Origin: Myxococcota bacterium
GTDB lineage: Bacteria; Myxococcota_A; Polyangia; JAAYKL01
Assembly: GCA_025453525.1 (NCBI GenBank)
Contig: JALOQD010000008.1
Coordinates: 1-35,136, forward strand
Length of the DNA: 35,136 bases
Direction of reading: 5' to 3'
Each line of letters opens with the position of its first letter. Position 1 is the first letter of the stretch. The position numbers and the translations under genes were made by a program. Shown piece after piece: positions 9,211-16,734 of the stretch. The notes under the pieces are model-generated. The model did not search any database and had not been told where the DNA came from. It saw only the letters and a program-made list of their open reading frames with translations.

Positions 9211-9933
9211 ATGAACAAGAAGTGGGCACTACGAGCTTGGTACAATACAGCAATCTCGAGAGCGCGCCATGCCCGAGGCACTTCCACTACGAAGACGCAC
9301 AGACACCTACGAGCTCGACCTGGGCTCGAGCCCGATCCCTTGATCGCAGAGGTCGCAGCCAAGCTGCGTTCGGCCATGAAATCGCATGTCCAGGAATCGA
9401 TCGAAGCGCGCGTGGATCCCGTTTTCATCACGAGCGAAACAGAGGGCCGACTTTGGGACGCCGCGAGCGATGACCTCAAACAGAAGATGGGCGATTCCTA
9501 TGTCGAGGCCTTGATAAAGGGCTCCCCGGTCGGAGCTCGATTGAAAGAGGACTGGACCGAGAACGCCCTGCTCTGTCATGAGCTGGAGAGTTTGCACGAT
9601 TCCCATTCCCCTCATGCAAAACTGAGGAGAACCGGCCACCATACTGGAGACCAAGCGCGCTTTGGGCATTTTCACCTGACCAAAGACAATGCCAAACCGG
9701 CGGTGCATTGGGATTTCTATGATGTGACAGAGCCCGCAGGGCTTGCGGGGCATGCTCTCTACGATTGGGGGATTCCGCTCGTAAAAAGAAGGACAAGGGG
9801 TCGCTTCTCTTGGCTAGCCGCCGGATTCGGCCAGGCTCGCGCGAAGACTCTGGAGGAAATGGTGGTGCTGTGCGGGCAAATGCAGACTGCGCATTCCTTT
9901 GCACGTTCCCATCCCCAAAGTCCCGTTTCGTAG
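9211..9933 (+). CDS. Unrecognised protein, N-terminus doubtful (possible frameshift)
   Basis: 240 codons from an ATG without a clear ribosome-binding site. Codons 40 to about 195 read like real protein (KLRSAMKSHVQESIEARVD, then a His-rich stretch ending AVHWDFYDV), but the first 38 residues are Arg/Thr-rich and unlike it. In another frame, an ATG at 9269 opens MPEALPLRRRTDTYELDLG and stops at 9341, just where the good sequence of the long frame begins. A one-base indel near 9320-9340 would fuse the two into one plausible protein. The C-terminal 50 residues are again of low quality. I recognise no family. The GHFHL and HWDFYD motifs are suggestive of a metal site but not assignable. It may be a gene in decay. 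Confidence 0.4.
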   Translation: MNKKWALRAWYNTAISRARHARGTSTTKTHRHLRARPGLEPDPLIAEVAAKLRSAMKSHVQESIEARVDPVFITSETEGRLWDAASDDLKQKMGDSYVEALIKGSPVGARLKEDWTENALLCHELESLHDSHSPHAKLRRTGHHTGDQARFGHFHLTKDNAKPAVHWDFYDVTEPAGLAGHALYDWGIPLVKRRTRGRFSWLAAGFGQARAKTLEEMVVLCGQMQTAHSFARSHPQSPVS

Positions 9934-9989
9934 AAGTCCCAAAGAGCTCGGGGTGTAGCCAAAGACGGCGCGGTTTTTTTTGGGGGATT

Positions 9990-10018
9990 TTGTGAACCGG
10001 TTTCGCATGGTGTAGATT
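9990..10018 (+). promoter_or_regulatory. Candidate sigma70-type promoter for the gene at 10048
   Basis: TTGTGA (9990-9995), 17-bp spacer, TAGATT (10013-10018). Each hexamer matches four of six consensus positions. The implied start near 10025 gives a short leader carrying AAAAAGGAG just before the ATG at 10048. Confidence 0.3.
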
Positions 10019-10047
10019 TTCTCCTCGGCCCTAAAAAGGAGTTCCCG

Positions 10048-10761
10048 ATGTCAGCACATGGCAACACCAAAAAAACAGGGTTCAGAGGAACCATTGTGCG
10101 ATTTTTCCTACTGAGCGCGCTCGGGGTGGGCGGCTATTTTGGGTTTCAGTTTTATCAAAACATGCGCGAAATGGAAGTGCTCAAGTCCATGATCTCCAGG
10201 CTGACAGCCGAGGATCGCGTGGCTGAGGTCTGGGTCAAGGACTACGAGAAGGATGCGGCAGGACGCCCATCGAAGTTGACTCTCAAAATTCTCGAAAAGG
10301 ACGGAAAGGGGAATTCCCTTCCACCGGTCTTTTGCACCTTCTCCCTGAACGACATCATTCACTTCGAGGCACTCGTTATTCGCCTCAACGACGAAATGGT
10401 CATGAATGGCGAAGGAAAGAGCATCTATCTCTTTCGGCGCGCCTACGCGCTCAAAGAAGGCGGAAACATTTACGAGAGCTGCGATATCAACAAGCCCATG
10501 GAAGTCCCACAGGGATACGCGCTGGGAGACACCGACAGATACGTTTCAGACGTTGAACAAAAGTACTGGAAGTCGTTTTGGAGCTACGCGCTCGACCCCA
10601 CCAAGCGCCAAGAAGCGGGCGTCAAGAACGCTCAAATCGAAGCCCCGGCCACGAAATTTGTCGAGAATATCATCTACAGGATCATTCTGGAGCACGACGG
10701 CGGTCTGCGCATCGAGGCGAGTCCCATTCCGGAGATCCTAAAGGGCGAACAGGTGGACTGA
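10048..10761 (+). CDS. Membrane-anchored hypothetical protein
   Basis: 237 residues; the ATG follows AAAAAGGAG. After a short basic N-terminus, one hydrophobic segment (about residues 14-36) should anchor the protein in the inner membrane with the rest outside the cytoplasm. A short helical, coiled-coil-like stretch (about 37-55) is followed by a beta-rich domain containing RVAEVWVKDYEKDAAGRPSK, a CTFSLNDIIHFEALVIRLND block and KSIYLFRRAYAL. Proteins of this general layout, ending the middle domain in K.(I/L).LFRR, occur in several Gram-negative phyla as conserved hypotheticals; I know of no assigned function. It precedes a ferredoxin-like gene by 94 bp on the same strand, so co-transcription is possible. 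Confidence 0.7.
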   Translation: MSAHGNTKKTGFRGTIVRFFLLSALGVGGYFGFQFYQNMREMEVLKSMISRLTAEDRVAEVWVKDYEKDAAGRPSKLTLKILEKDGKGNSLPPVFCTFSLNDIIHFEALVIRLNDEMVMNGEGKSIYLFRRAYALKEGGNIYESCDINKPMEVPQGYALGDTDRYVSDVEQKYWKSFWSYALDPTKRQEAGVKNAQIEAPATKFVENIIYRIILEHDGGLRIEASPIPEILKGEQVD

Positions 10762-10855
10762 AGGGATCATGCAAAAACAGCACCCCATTGGGGGACTTTA
10801 GGGTCGCGATTCGTAACATCTCAAAAGTAACTGTCGCTGCCGACGGGGATTGTGA

Positions 10856-11698
10856 ATGAAAAAGAAACGAAGCGACAGAATCGGATTGAGCGGGAATGGC
10901 ATCGCTCCGGTGGGTAGGATGCAATATATGACCCAGTGGCTGTACGGTGTCGTGGAGCCATGGATCTTGCGCTACACCGATTACATGCTGCGAACGGAAA
11001 AACGACGAGCTAAGCTCATCAAGATGAAGAAGCCGCGGCCTCTCCCTCGTGGTGTCATCCTATCCACGGAAGCGGTCTGCCGGTTCATCGATTTTATCTA
11101 CGCCGTCGAGAGTGGGAGCAATGCTGCTAGGATGGCGGTAACGGACTGCGTCTGCCAGACTTCTTTGAACAAGACCCGAGAGCCGCGAAAAAAAGACATG
11201 GCGCTACTGTACGCAGCCGAGCTGTACACGACCTGTCGCCATACCGGCATCAAGAGCGTTTTTACGCCCATCGATACGGCCGCAGAAGCAAAGTCCATGG
11301 TAAGGGAGTTTCACCGAGCGGGGTTGTTGCACAACGTTCTCTATTGCAGCGGGTCAGGAAAATCGACCTTCGTGCTGTGCAATTGCGACGATCAGATCTG
11401 CGTGCCCTACCGGGCCTACATGGCTGGCAGAAAAAACGAATTCGGCGCAGGGCCAGAGATCGTTCACTACGAAGCCCCTGCCTGCGTGGGGATCGAGGGC
11501 TGCGGAAAATGCCTCGCGCGCTGCGTCCTTGGGGCCTGCGGAACAGAAAGCGACGGCAAGAGCGCGGTCCGACTCGAGGACTGTCTCGGATGCGGCTTGT
11601 GTGTTTCCACATGCACCGGCGGAGCCAGAACGTTGAAACTGCGTAAGAACTACCTGCACGAAGACGTGATAACGACCCAAATCCTAACCGCGACCTGA
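10856..11698 (+). CDS. 2[4Fe-4S] ferredoxin-type iron-sulfur protein with extra Cys motifs
   Basis: 280 residues. Two cluster-binding motifs close the protein: C210-x5-C216-x2-C219-x3-C223 and C243-x2-C246-x2-C249-x3-C253 (CLGCGLCVSTC). The first has a longer gap before its second Cys than a standard ferredoxin. Further Cys sit in TDCVCQTS (C98, C100) and VLCNCDDQIC (C175, C177, C182); a similar C-x-C layout is seen in a family of uncharacterised 4Fe-4S proteins, where those Cys may hold another metal centre. No signal peptide is present, so it is likely cytoplasmic or associated with a membrane partner. The ATG at 10856 has only a weak GGGG upstream; the Met at 10919, preceded by GGGTAGG, is an alternative start. 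The electron donor and acceptor are unknown. Confidence 0.75.
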   Translation: MKKKRSDRIGLSGNGIAPVGRMQYMTQWLYGVVEPWILRYTDYMLRTEKRRAKLIKMKKPRPLPRGVILSTEAVCRFIDFIYAVESGSNAARMAVTDCVCQTSLNKTREPRKKDMALLYAAELYTTCRHTGIKSVFTPIDTAAEAKSMVREFHRAGLLHNVLYCSGSGKSTFVLCNCDDQICVPYRAYMAGRKNEFGAGPEIVHYEAPACVGIEGCGKCLARCVLGACGTESDGKSAVRLEDCLGCGLCVSTCTGGARTLKLRKNYLHEDVITTQILTAT

Positions 11699-11764
11699 AG
11701 CAAATAGCTGGCCTTCCGATCCTTTCCGAAGATCTCTGGGACGATACTTTGGAGATCCCCCAAG

Positions 11765-11775
11765 GGTCAGACCCC
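11765..11775. repeat. REP-like half element (GGTCAGACCCC)
   Basis: Shares the ten bases GTCAGACCCC with the element at 13328-13340 and with one arm of the palindrome at 13611-13645. It is followed by a C-rich run and lies between the ferredoxin-like and esterase genes. Confidence 0.45.
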
Positions 11776-11832
11776 GACCCCAACCCCGATGTCTTCCGAC
11801 ACGCTGGCAAACCTCTTGCTAGGATTTCGGAT

Positions 11833-11852
11833 TTGGGGACGTTTCACCCCAA
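11833..11852. promoter_or_regulatory. Inverted repeat upstream of the esterase gene
   Basis: TTGGGG (11833-11838) and CCCCAA (11847-11852) form a perfect 6-bp inverted repeat with an 8-nt loop, 18 bp before the TTG start. It could be an operator or an mRNA hairpin near the ribosome-binding site; nothing more can be said. Confidence 0.3.
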
Positions 11853-11870
11853 TGAACGAAAGGACGAACC

Positions 11871-13268
11871 TTGAGTCACTGCATCACCCATGTCACTTGG
11901 TTCTGTCTGCTCTGCAGTCTGCTCGCTGGCGCTTGCGAAAACGACACCCGCGAGGACGAGGAGACGAACGGCTCCGACGACCAAACGACCGACACCCCAG
12001 AGGTGCCGGCCGGCTCAGACGCAGACACCGACTCAGACTCGACCAGCGAGCCGGTCGACAGCGACAGCGAATTGCCTGCTGGCATTTACCCTGTATCCGG
12101 TCTCAGCGCTGACCTTCCCGACGACGATCTCGCGCCCCTCGACGGTATCGTCGCCCAGGCCCAGGTCGTGGCGCTCGGTGAAAGCCTCCACACTTCGGGC
12201 GGCTACTACATGGCCAAGCATAGGCTGTTCCGCTACCTGGTGGAGCACCACGGGTTTCGGGCCTTCGGCATCGAGAGCTCGTGGGAATATGCGGATCTGG
12301 TCGGCGACTATGTCCGAACCTGCTCTGGCGACGTGAACAAGGTCGTGGCCTCGGGCTTGTTCGGCGTTTGGGCCAGCACCGAAGTCGCGGACATGGTCCG
12401 GTGGATGTGCGAGCACAATCAAGAACACCCTGACGACCCGCTGTCCTTCTTCGGGTTCGACGTGCAGCAGCCGGAGAAGGACGGGCCGGCTCTGCTCTCC
12501 TTCCTCGAGCAGGCAGCGCCGGGCGTACTGGCCGAAGCCCGCGCCGGGATCGAGCGCTGCGACGGTGTAGTCGAGTTCGCCGCCGAGATGATCATCGCCG
12601 AAGAGGACTACACGGCCTGCATGGACGCGCTCGACGCGGTGGAGGCTGCCTTTTCCGAGCAGCAGAACGAAATCGTCTCTGCCAGCTCGGCTGAGGAGCT
12701 GGAGTGGGCCCGCATCCGTGCCATCGGGTTGCGCTCCTGGGAGGACGAGATCTGGTATTTCTACACCGACGTCTCCAAGTCCTACGAGGCCCGCGACGAG
12801 CAGATGGCCCATCTGCTGCGCAAGATGCTCGAGCTGCGTTACCCGGGGAAGAAGGTGGTGATCTGGGCCCACAACTGGCACATCGCCCGCAACGCCACCA
12901 GCATCGAGAACAACACGTTGGGCAACCAGGACGCCCGCAGCATGGGCACGTTCCTCGCCGAGGCGCTCGGCGACGACTACCTGCCGATCGCCCTGGCCAG
13001 CTGGGAGGTGTCGCTGAACTGGCCGCCCAACCCCTCGCCATGGCCCGTGCCCGAAGGAGACGAAGTGGTGGAAGTCTTGCTCCACGAGCTCGGCCGAGAC
13101 TACCTCCTGGTCGACCTCTCGTTCCCCGGCGCGACCGAACCGTTCCTCGTGCCGGGCAAGGAATACGTTTTCAACCACGAATACCGAACCTCGATGATCC
13201 CCGCCGACCAGTACCGGGCGATCTTCTACATCGATAAATCGCCGGCCATGCACCCTCTCGCCTGGTGA
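11871..13268 (+). CDS. Erythromycin-esterase-family lipoprotein
   Basis: 465 residues. Translation probably starts at TTG 11871, seven bases after AAGGA; no in-frame ATG lies before the conserved domain, and the TTG start gives a lipoprotein signal peptide ending LAGAC (Cys22). A stalk rich in Asp, Ser, Thr and Glu (about 23-70) follows. The domain carries the family's active-site signatures: GESLHTSGGYY with E104 and H107, FGIESSWEY with E135, and the late WAHNWHIARN with H334 and H337. In characterised Ere enzymes these Glu and His residues hydrolyse the macrolactone ester. Many members of this superfamily are not resistance enzymes. Exposure outside the cytoplasm, unlike the cytoplasmic Ere proteins, argues for another or broader ester substrate. 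Length is somewhat above the usual 400 residues because of signal and stalk. Confidence 0.85.
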   Translation: MSHCITHVTWFCLLCSLLAGACENDTREDEETNGSDDQTTDTPEVPAGSDADTDSDSTSEPVDSDSELPAGIYPVSGLSADLPDDDLAPLDGIVAQAQVVALGESLHTSGGYYMAKHRLFRYLVEHHGFRAFGIESSWEYADLVGDYVRTCSGDVNKVVASGLFGVWASTEVADMVRWMCEHNQEHPDDPLSFFGFDVQQPEKDGPALLSFLEQAAPGVLAEARAGIERCDGVVEFAAEMIIAEEDYTACMDALDAVEAAFSEQQNEIVSASSAEELEWARIRAIGLRSWEDEIWYFYTDVSKSYEARDEQMAHLLRKMLELRYPGKKVVIWAHNWHIARNATSIENNTLGNQDARSMGTFLAEALGDDYLPIALASWEVSLNWPPNPSPWPVPEGDEVVEVLLHELGRDYLLVDLSFPGATEPFLVPGKEYVFNHEYRTSMIPADQYRAIFYIDKSPAMHPLAW

Positions 13269-13327
13269 ACCCTTCTCGAAAGCCCATGGCGCGGCGAGAA
13301 ATGTCGGTGGCACGAATTTGGGAATTT

Positions 13328-13340
13328 GGTGTCAGACCCC
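13328..13340. repeat. REP-like half element (GGTGTCAGACCCC)
   Basis: Identical over 13 bases to part of the right arm, read on the opposite strand, of the palindrome at 13611-13645. Confidence 0.55.
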
Positions 13341-13523
13341 GCGACTTACACCTTGGCTATTTGCTCTGAAGAAGAGCCTCGGAAAATGACCCTCGGCTGC
13401 AACGCCGGATGCCTCGCTCCAAGCTTTCGCGAGGGCATTCCCACTGTGCGCGCCGGGGTCTTTTTAAGCTCATGGGTGGAAAGCGACAGCGGCCATGAGC
13501 GTTTGCTATGTCATAATGTGCTC

Positions 13524-13540
13524 CCCCTTTGAAAAAGGGG
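13524..13540. repeat. Short perfect hairpin CCCCTTT-GAA-AAAGGGG
   Basis: A 7-bp perfect stem with a 3-nt loop. It has no T-run on either exit strand, so it is not a good terminator. The CCCCTTTGAAAAAGGGG motif resembles dispersed short hairpins common between genes in many proteobacteria. Confidence 0.5.
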
Positions 13541-13610
13541 AAACCGGAATCTGAACCCGTCACAGTAGGCTTGATGGAGCACTTAGGAAATCAAGGAAGA
13601 AGATGAGCTT

Positions 13611-13645
13611 GGGTGTCAGTCTCCATGACCTGGGGTCTGACACCC
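13611..13645. repeat. REP-like palindrome
   Basis: Left arm GGGTGTCAGTCTCC (13611-13624) and right arm GGGGTCTGACACCC (13632-13645) pair at 12 of 14 positions around a 7-nt loop. The arm sequence recurs at 13328 and in part at 11766, which marks it as a repeated extragenic element rather than a one-off hairpin. A REP-type transposase fragment lies at the left edge of the window. Confidence 0.6.
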
Positions 13646-13658
13646 GCTACCCATTACC

Positions 13659-13766
13659 TTACGGGCGAATGATAACTGGAGGAGGCAGAATCACCTTCAC
13701 AGGGGTAGGAATTTCGCCGTGCTTGGGCTCGACTTCTCCAGCTTTGACGTTCGTTTTGGCTTTCAT
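13659..13766 (-). CDS. Candidate 35-residue peptide with N-terminal TNVKAG motif
   Basis: The ATG at 13766 follows AAGGAAAG at a good distance. The encoded peptide begins MKAKTNVKAG and ends VKVILPPPVIIRP. It is Lys-rich at the front, Pro-rich at the end, and has no Cys. The N-terminal T-x-V-KAG pattern recalls families of very short peptides in Myxococcota whose leaders carry such a motif, some suspected of being precursors of modified peptides; this recollection has not been checked. No modifying enzyme or transporter adjoins it. The ribosome-binding site, the palindrome just upstream and the more AT-rich context support a genuine gene, but for so short a frame chance remains possible. Confidence 0.45.
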   Translation of the reverse strand: MKAKTNVKAGEVEPKHGEIPTPVKVILPPPVIIRP

Positions 13767-13781
13767 GGTTCTTTCCTTATG

Positions 13782-13798
13782 AACTTGTATTCCAAGTT
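13782..13798 (-). promoter_or_regulatory. Perfect palindrome before the small peptide gene
   Basis: AACTTG-N5-CAAGTT, a perfect 6-bp inverted repeat whose near edge is 15 bp before the ATG at 13766. It touches the ribosome-binding region and could be an operator or translational hairpin. A second inverted repeat, GTGGG-N6-CCCAC (13807-13822), lies just beyond. Confidence 0.4.
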
Positions 13799-13940
13799 GA
13801 TTTTTTGTGGGTCCCATCCCACGAGGCAGGATTCTTACTAACGAAAGCTCGTCAGGGCAATCGAAATTTCAAGGGCGAAAAACAAAAAGCGCCGGCGCCG
13901 TGTAAGATTTTCGCAGTGCTGAAACGCGACGCCGGAATAC

Positions 13941-14046
13941 GGACACGCCGAAAAACACGGACAGTCCGTGTCCCTCCGTGAGTCCGTGAGTCCGTGTTCG
14001 TCCGTGAGTGTCTGTGTTCGTCCGTGTGTCCGTGCGTCCGTGTTCT
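13941..14046. repeat. Degenerate tandem repeat of an 8-bp TCCGTGNG unit with inverted first part
   Basis: From 13965 on, TCCGTG occurs eight times, mostly 8 or 10 bp apart (tccgtgag, tccgtgttcg). The left end carries the reverse orientation (GGACAC, ACACGGAC), so ACACGGAC (13955-13962) and GTCCGTGT (13964-13971) form a perfect palindrome around one base. No conserved spacers are present, so it is not a CRISPR array. It ends 17 bp before the glpD stop codon and could influence mRNA 3' structure. Confidence 0.75.
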
Positions 14047-14062
14047 TTCGGGGCGATTCGGG

Positions 14063-15631
14063 TCAAGGCGAGACGCGATAGGCCGCGGCGATGCGCTCGA
14101 AGGCCTCGACCTGCGCTCTTTGCCACGCATCGTCCCTGCCGAGCTCCTTGGCCAGAAGAGCGGCGACCTTGGGCGCGGCCTCGAGAGCCGCTTGGGCATC
14201 GAGCAGCAGGTCGCGGGTGCGGCGAGCGAGCACGTCGTCCAGGGTTCGCGCCATCTCCCGCCTCGCGGCAAAGGCCACCTGGCCACATGTGGTGGGTAGT
14301 CTTTCGTGTAGCTTGTCGGCTAGCTCTGGTACGGCGCGCTCGAGGTCGAGAATCGCCTGGGCATCCGAGCCATAGGCGCGCAGTCGCCCGTACTTGTGCG
14401 CATGGCGGTGGTACCCATGAATGCGCAAGCTCCTGGTGATGCACGGCTCAGGGTCGAGGTCTCCTATCACCTCCAGATGATCGACGAGGTCTTCGGCCAT
14501 GTGGCGATAGGTGGTCCACTTGCCGCCGGCGATGGTGACAAGCCCCTTTTTGGAAACCGCGATGGTGTGATCCCGGGAGAGCGCCGAGGTGCTCTCGTCT
14601 TGGCCAGCCCTGACGAGCGGCCGCACACCGGAAAAGACGCTGAGAATGTCCGCGCGCGTGGGAGGCCGATCGAGATAGTCGTGGGCGTTCTCGAGAATGA
14701 AATCGATCTCCCCGTCCGTGGGCAGCGGCTCCAACTCGGCGCGGGTGACAGGCACGTCTGTGGTGCCGATGAGCGCTCGGTCGCGCCAGGGAATGGCGAA
14801 CAGCACCCGGCCATCGGCCGTATGCGGCACCATGATGGCGCTGTCTCCAGACAAGAAGGACCTATCGAGCACGAGGTGCACGCCCGTGGAGCCAGCGATG
14901 ATCGGCTGGGCCTGCGGATCGTCCATGCGCCTGACCTCGTCGGCAAACGGACCGGTGCAATTGGCCACCACCTTGGCCTGTAGCTCGAGCTCGTCGCCAC
15001 GTTCGAGGTCTTGCACGACCACACCGTTCACATACCCGGCGGCGCTCAAGCGCAGACCGCTCACCCTGGTGTAGTTGAGCGCAATCGCGCCTTGCTCAAT
15101 GGCTGTCGCCACGAGGCCGATGAGCATGCGCGCGTCGTCGAACTGGCCATCGTAATAGATGACCCCGCCGCGCAGCCCTTCGATGGAGATGGTCGGAATG
15201 CGCTCGAGGGTCTGCGCAATATCGAGCAGTCGGCTCGCCCCGAACCCGTAACGACCGGCGAGCATGTCGTAGATCTTCATGCCCATGCCGTAGAACGGCG
15301 CTTCCCACCATGTGTAGTTCGGCACCACAAACGGCAGGTTCGAAACGAGATGCGGCGCATTGCGACGCATGATGCCTCGCTCCTTGAGCGCCTCCATCAC
15401 GAGCGGGATGTTGCCCTGCTGCAGGTAGCGCACGCCTCCGTGCACCAGCTTGGTGCTGCGGCTGCTCGTACCCTTGCCGAAGTCGGACTGCTCGAGCAAG
15501 AGGACGTCGTGTCCCCTGGCAGCGGCGTCCAGGGCGCTGCCAGCGCCGCTGCAGCCTCCGCCGATGAAGATGATGTCGAACGGTTTATGGCGATGATCGT
15601 CGAGCCGATTACGCATCTCATCGCGGTTCAT
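14063..15631 (-). CDS. glpD: FAD-dependent glycerol-3-phosphate dehydrogenase
   Basis: 522 residues, the usual GlpD length. It oxidises sn-glycerol 3-phosphate to dihydroxyacetone phosphate and passes electrons to quinone at the inner membrane. The N-terminal FAD-binding motif is IIFIGGGCSGAGSALDAAAR (GGGCSGAG at 24-31). It is followed by the family signature TKLVHGGVRYL (60-70), RALIGTTDVP in the substrate domain, and GGKWTTYRHMAED before the C-terminal helical domain. The ATG at 15631 has AAAGGAGG at ideal spacing. The upstream HDOD gene lies 70 bp away on the same strand, so the two may be co-transcribed. No glycerol kinase or facilitator gene is near. A tandem repeat block lies just past its stop codon. 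Confidence 0.95.
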   Translation of the reverse strand: MNRDEMRNRLDDHRHKPFDIIFIGGGCSGAGSALDAAARGHDVLLLEQSDFGKGTSSRSTKLVHGGVRYLQQGNIPLVMEALKERGIMRRNAPHLVSNLPFVVPNYTWWEAPFYGMGMKIYDMLAGRYGFGASRLLDIAQTLERIPTISIEGLRGGVIYYDGQFDDARMLIGLVATAIEQGAIALNYTRVSGLRLSAAGYVNGVVVQDLERGDELELQAKVVANCTGPFADEVRRMDDPQAQPIIAGSTGVHLVLDRSFLSGDSAIMVPHTADGRVLFAIPWRDRALIGTTDVPVTRAELEPLPTDGEIDFILENAHDYLDRPPTRADILSVFSGVRPLVRAGQDESTSALSRDHTIAVSKKGLVTIAGGKWTTYRHMAEDLVDHLEVIGDLDPEPCITRSLRIHGYHRHAHKYGRLRAYGSDAQAILDLERAVPELADKLHERLPTTCGQVAFAARREMARTLDDVLARRTRDLLLDAQAALEAAPKVAALLAKELGRDDAWQRAQVEAFERIAAAYRVSP

Positions 15632-15701
15632 CGATCGCCTCCTTTGGCCTGCTCAATCACAAAAAAGCGTCGGAGAAATGACCATTGCGGCGGTGCCCAG
15701 C

Positions 15702-16583
15702 CTAGCCCTCTACGTTGAAAGTCTCTGAAAAGATGGGAATTTGACCGCAGTCCTTGTGAACTCGGTCTGCGACCTTGCCGAACACCTCCTCGCTCAATCC
15801 AAGCCGTTGCAGCGCATCTGCCTCGAGGGTCGGCACCGCGGCGCCAGACGCACGGCCCATGTCGAACTGGGTGCAAAGGTAGTCGGCCACATGGACGAGG
15901 GTCGTCGTGGTCAAAACGCTGTCTGTCCCAAGTCGATTGGGCGTGTGGTGGTAGCGCAGCGCCAGCTGAACATCGTGAGGCAGGGTCCAACGTTTGGCCA
16001 ACAGCTCAGCGACCTCGCTGTGGCTAATGCCCATTTGACTCAATTCGGTCTCGTAGAGGGGTTGGTGGGCGCTCAAAGCGTCGTCCCAGATCTTTCCATA
16101 GGGCTTGGGGAACATGTGGAAGAGGCCAATGATACCCAGATCGTGGAGCAGACCCACCGCGTAGGCGGTCTCCAGAGCATCTCGATCGAGGGAGAGCGGC
16201 GACGCCTCGCCCAAGGCAACCGCCGCGTGAGCCACCGCGATACTGTGCCCCCACAGGCGCAACGGATCGGCTGTTCCGAAGTGCGCCGTGGAGCTCATGG
16301 TTTTAATGCCCGCGCTGAGCCTCTTGGCCTCGGTGATCCCCAGGCGAATGACCGTCTGGTGCACGGACGAAGTGCTTTTACCCCGAGAGAAGAAAGCCGA
16401 GTTCACCGCTTGGAGGAACCGGGCCGCGACAATGGGATCCTGCGAAACAATCTCCGTCGTCCTGGTGATGGAAGGCTCTTGCTTCCCGGCCTCGGCTTGA
16501 AGCTCCGCCACGGTCCTGGGCAAAGCAGGGAGGTCGGACGTGTATTTGATCGCATCTAGGATTTGCTGTCTGCTGAGCGCCAT
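15702..16583 (-). CDS. HDOD-domain signalling protein
   Basis: 293 residues made up essentially of one HDOD domain (about 15-215) and a helical tail. The domain shows the typical DLPALPRTVAELQ start, the DPIVAARFLQAVNSAFF helix, WGHS, and GLLHDLGIIGLFH, in which the His-Asp pair (147-148) is kept. The later H-x-E-V-A-x-L-L-A-x-R-W / LP..V..A..YHH segment is also present. HDOD proteins are usually non-catalytic or poorly characterised signalling modules affecting motility, development or stress responses. No second output domain is fused. The start ATG follows AAAGGAAAC. The promoter must lie in the 151-bp region shared with the divergent amidohydrolase gene. Confidence 0.9.
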   Translation of the reverse strand: MALSRQQILDAIKYTSDLPALPRTVAELQAEAGKQEPSITRTTEIVSQDPIVAARFLQAVNSAFFSRGKSTSSVHQTVIRLGITEAKRLSAGIKTMSSTAHFGTADPLRLWGHSIAVAHAAVALGEASPLSLDRDALETAYAVGLLHDLGIIGLFHMFPKPYGKIWDDALSAHQPLYETELSQMGISHSEVAELLAKRWTLPHDVQLALRYHHTPNRLGTDSVLTTTTLVHVADYLCTQFDMGRASGAAVPTLEADALQRLGLSEEVFGKVADRVHKDCGQIPIFSETFNVEG

Positions 16584-16734
16584 GTTTCCTTTACCCTCTT
16601 GAAGACAGCTTAATTTGCTTCAGCTTCGGTGTCACCATTTTCGGCCAAATAGGCAGGCCGAGCTCCACTCGACACCCATTGAAACCCACGAATAAAAGAG
16701 GCCAACCGCCTCGACCTCGCGTAAGCTCACGCTG

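Larger units (their letters stand above)
13269..14062. other. Gene-poor 0.8-kb stretch with palindromes, a tiny ORF and a tandem repeat
   Basis: Between the esterase gene and the 3' end of glpD. It holds REP-like elements (13328, 13611), a short hairpin repeat (13524), a 35-codon peptide gene on the minus strand (13659-13766) with a palindrome before it, and a degenerate TCCGTG tandem block (13941-14046). TTCTCG (13273-13278) and CGAGAA (13295-13300) form a further weak inverted repeat just after the esterase stop, without a T-run. Confidence 0.6.

Noticed and set aside
12033-13313. 426-codon minus-strand frame opposite the esterase gene
   Set aside because: Shadow frame; the plus strand has a signal peptide, stalk and conserved active-site motifs.
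13307-13325. Sigma54 promoter (GTGGCACGAATTTGGGA)
   Set aside because: The -24-like half is present but the -12 element TTGC is absent at the required spacing, and no gene starts downstream on that strand.
13941-14046. CRISPR array
   Set aside because: The unit is only 8 bp, degenerate and without unique spacers, and no cas gene is present.
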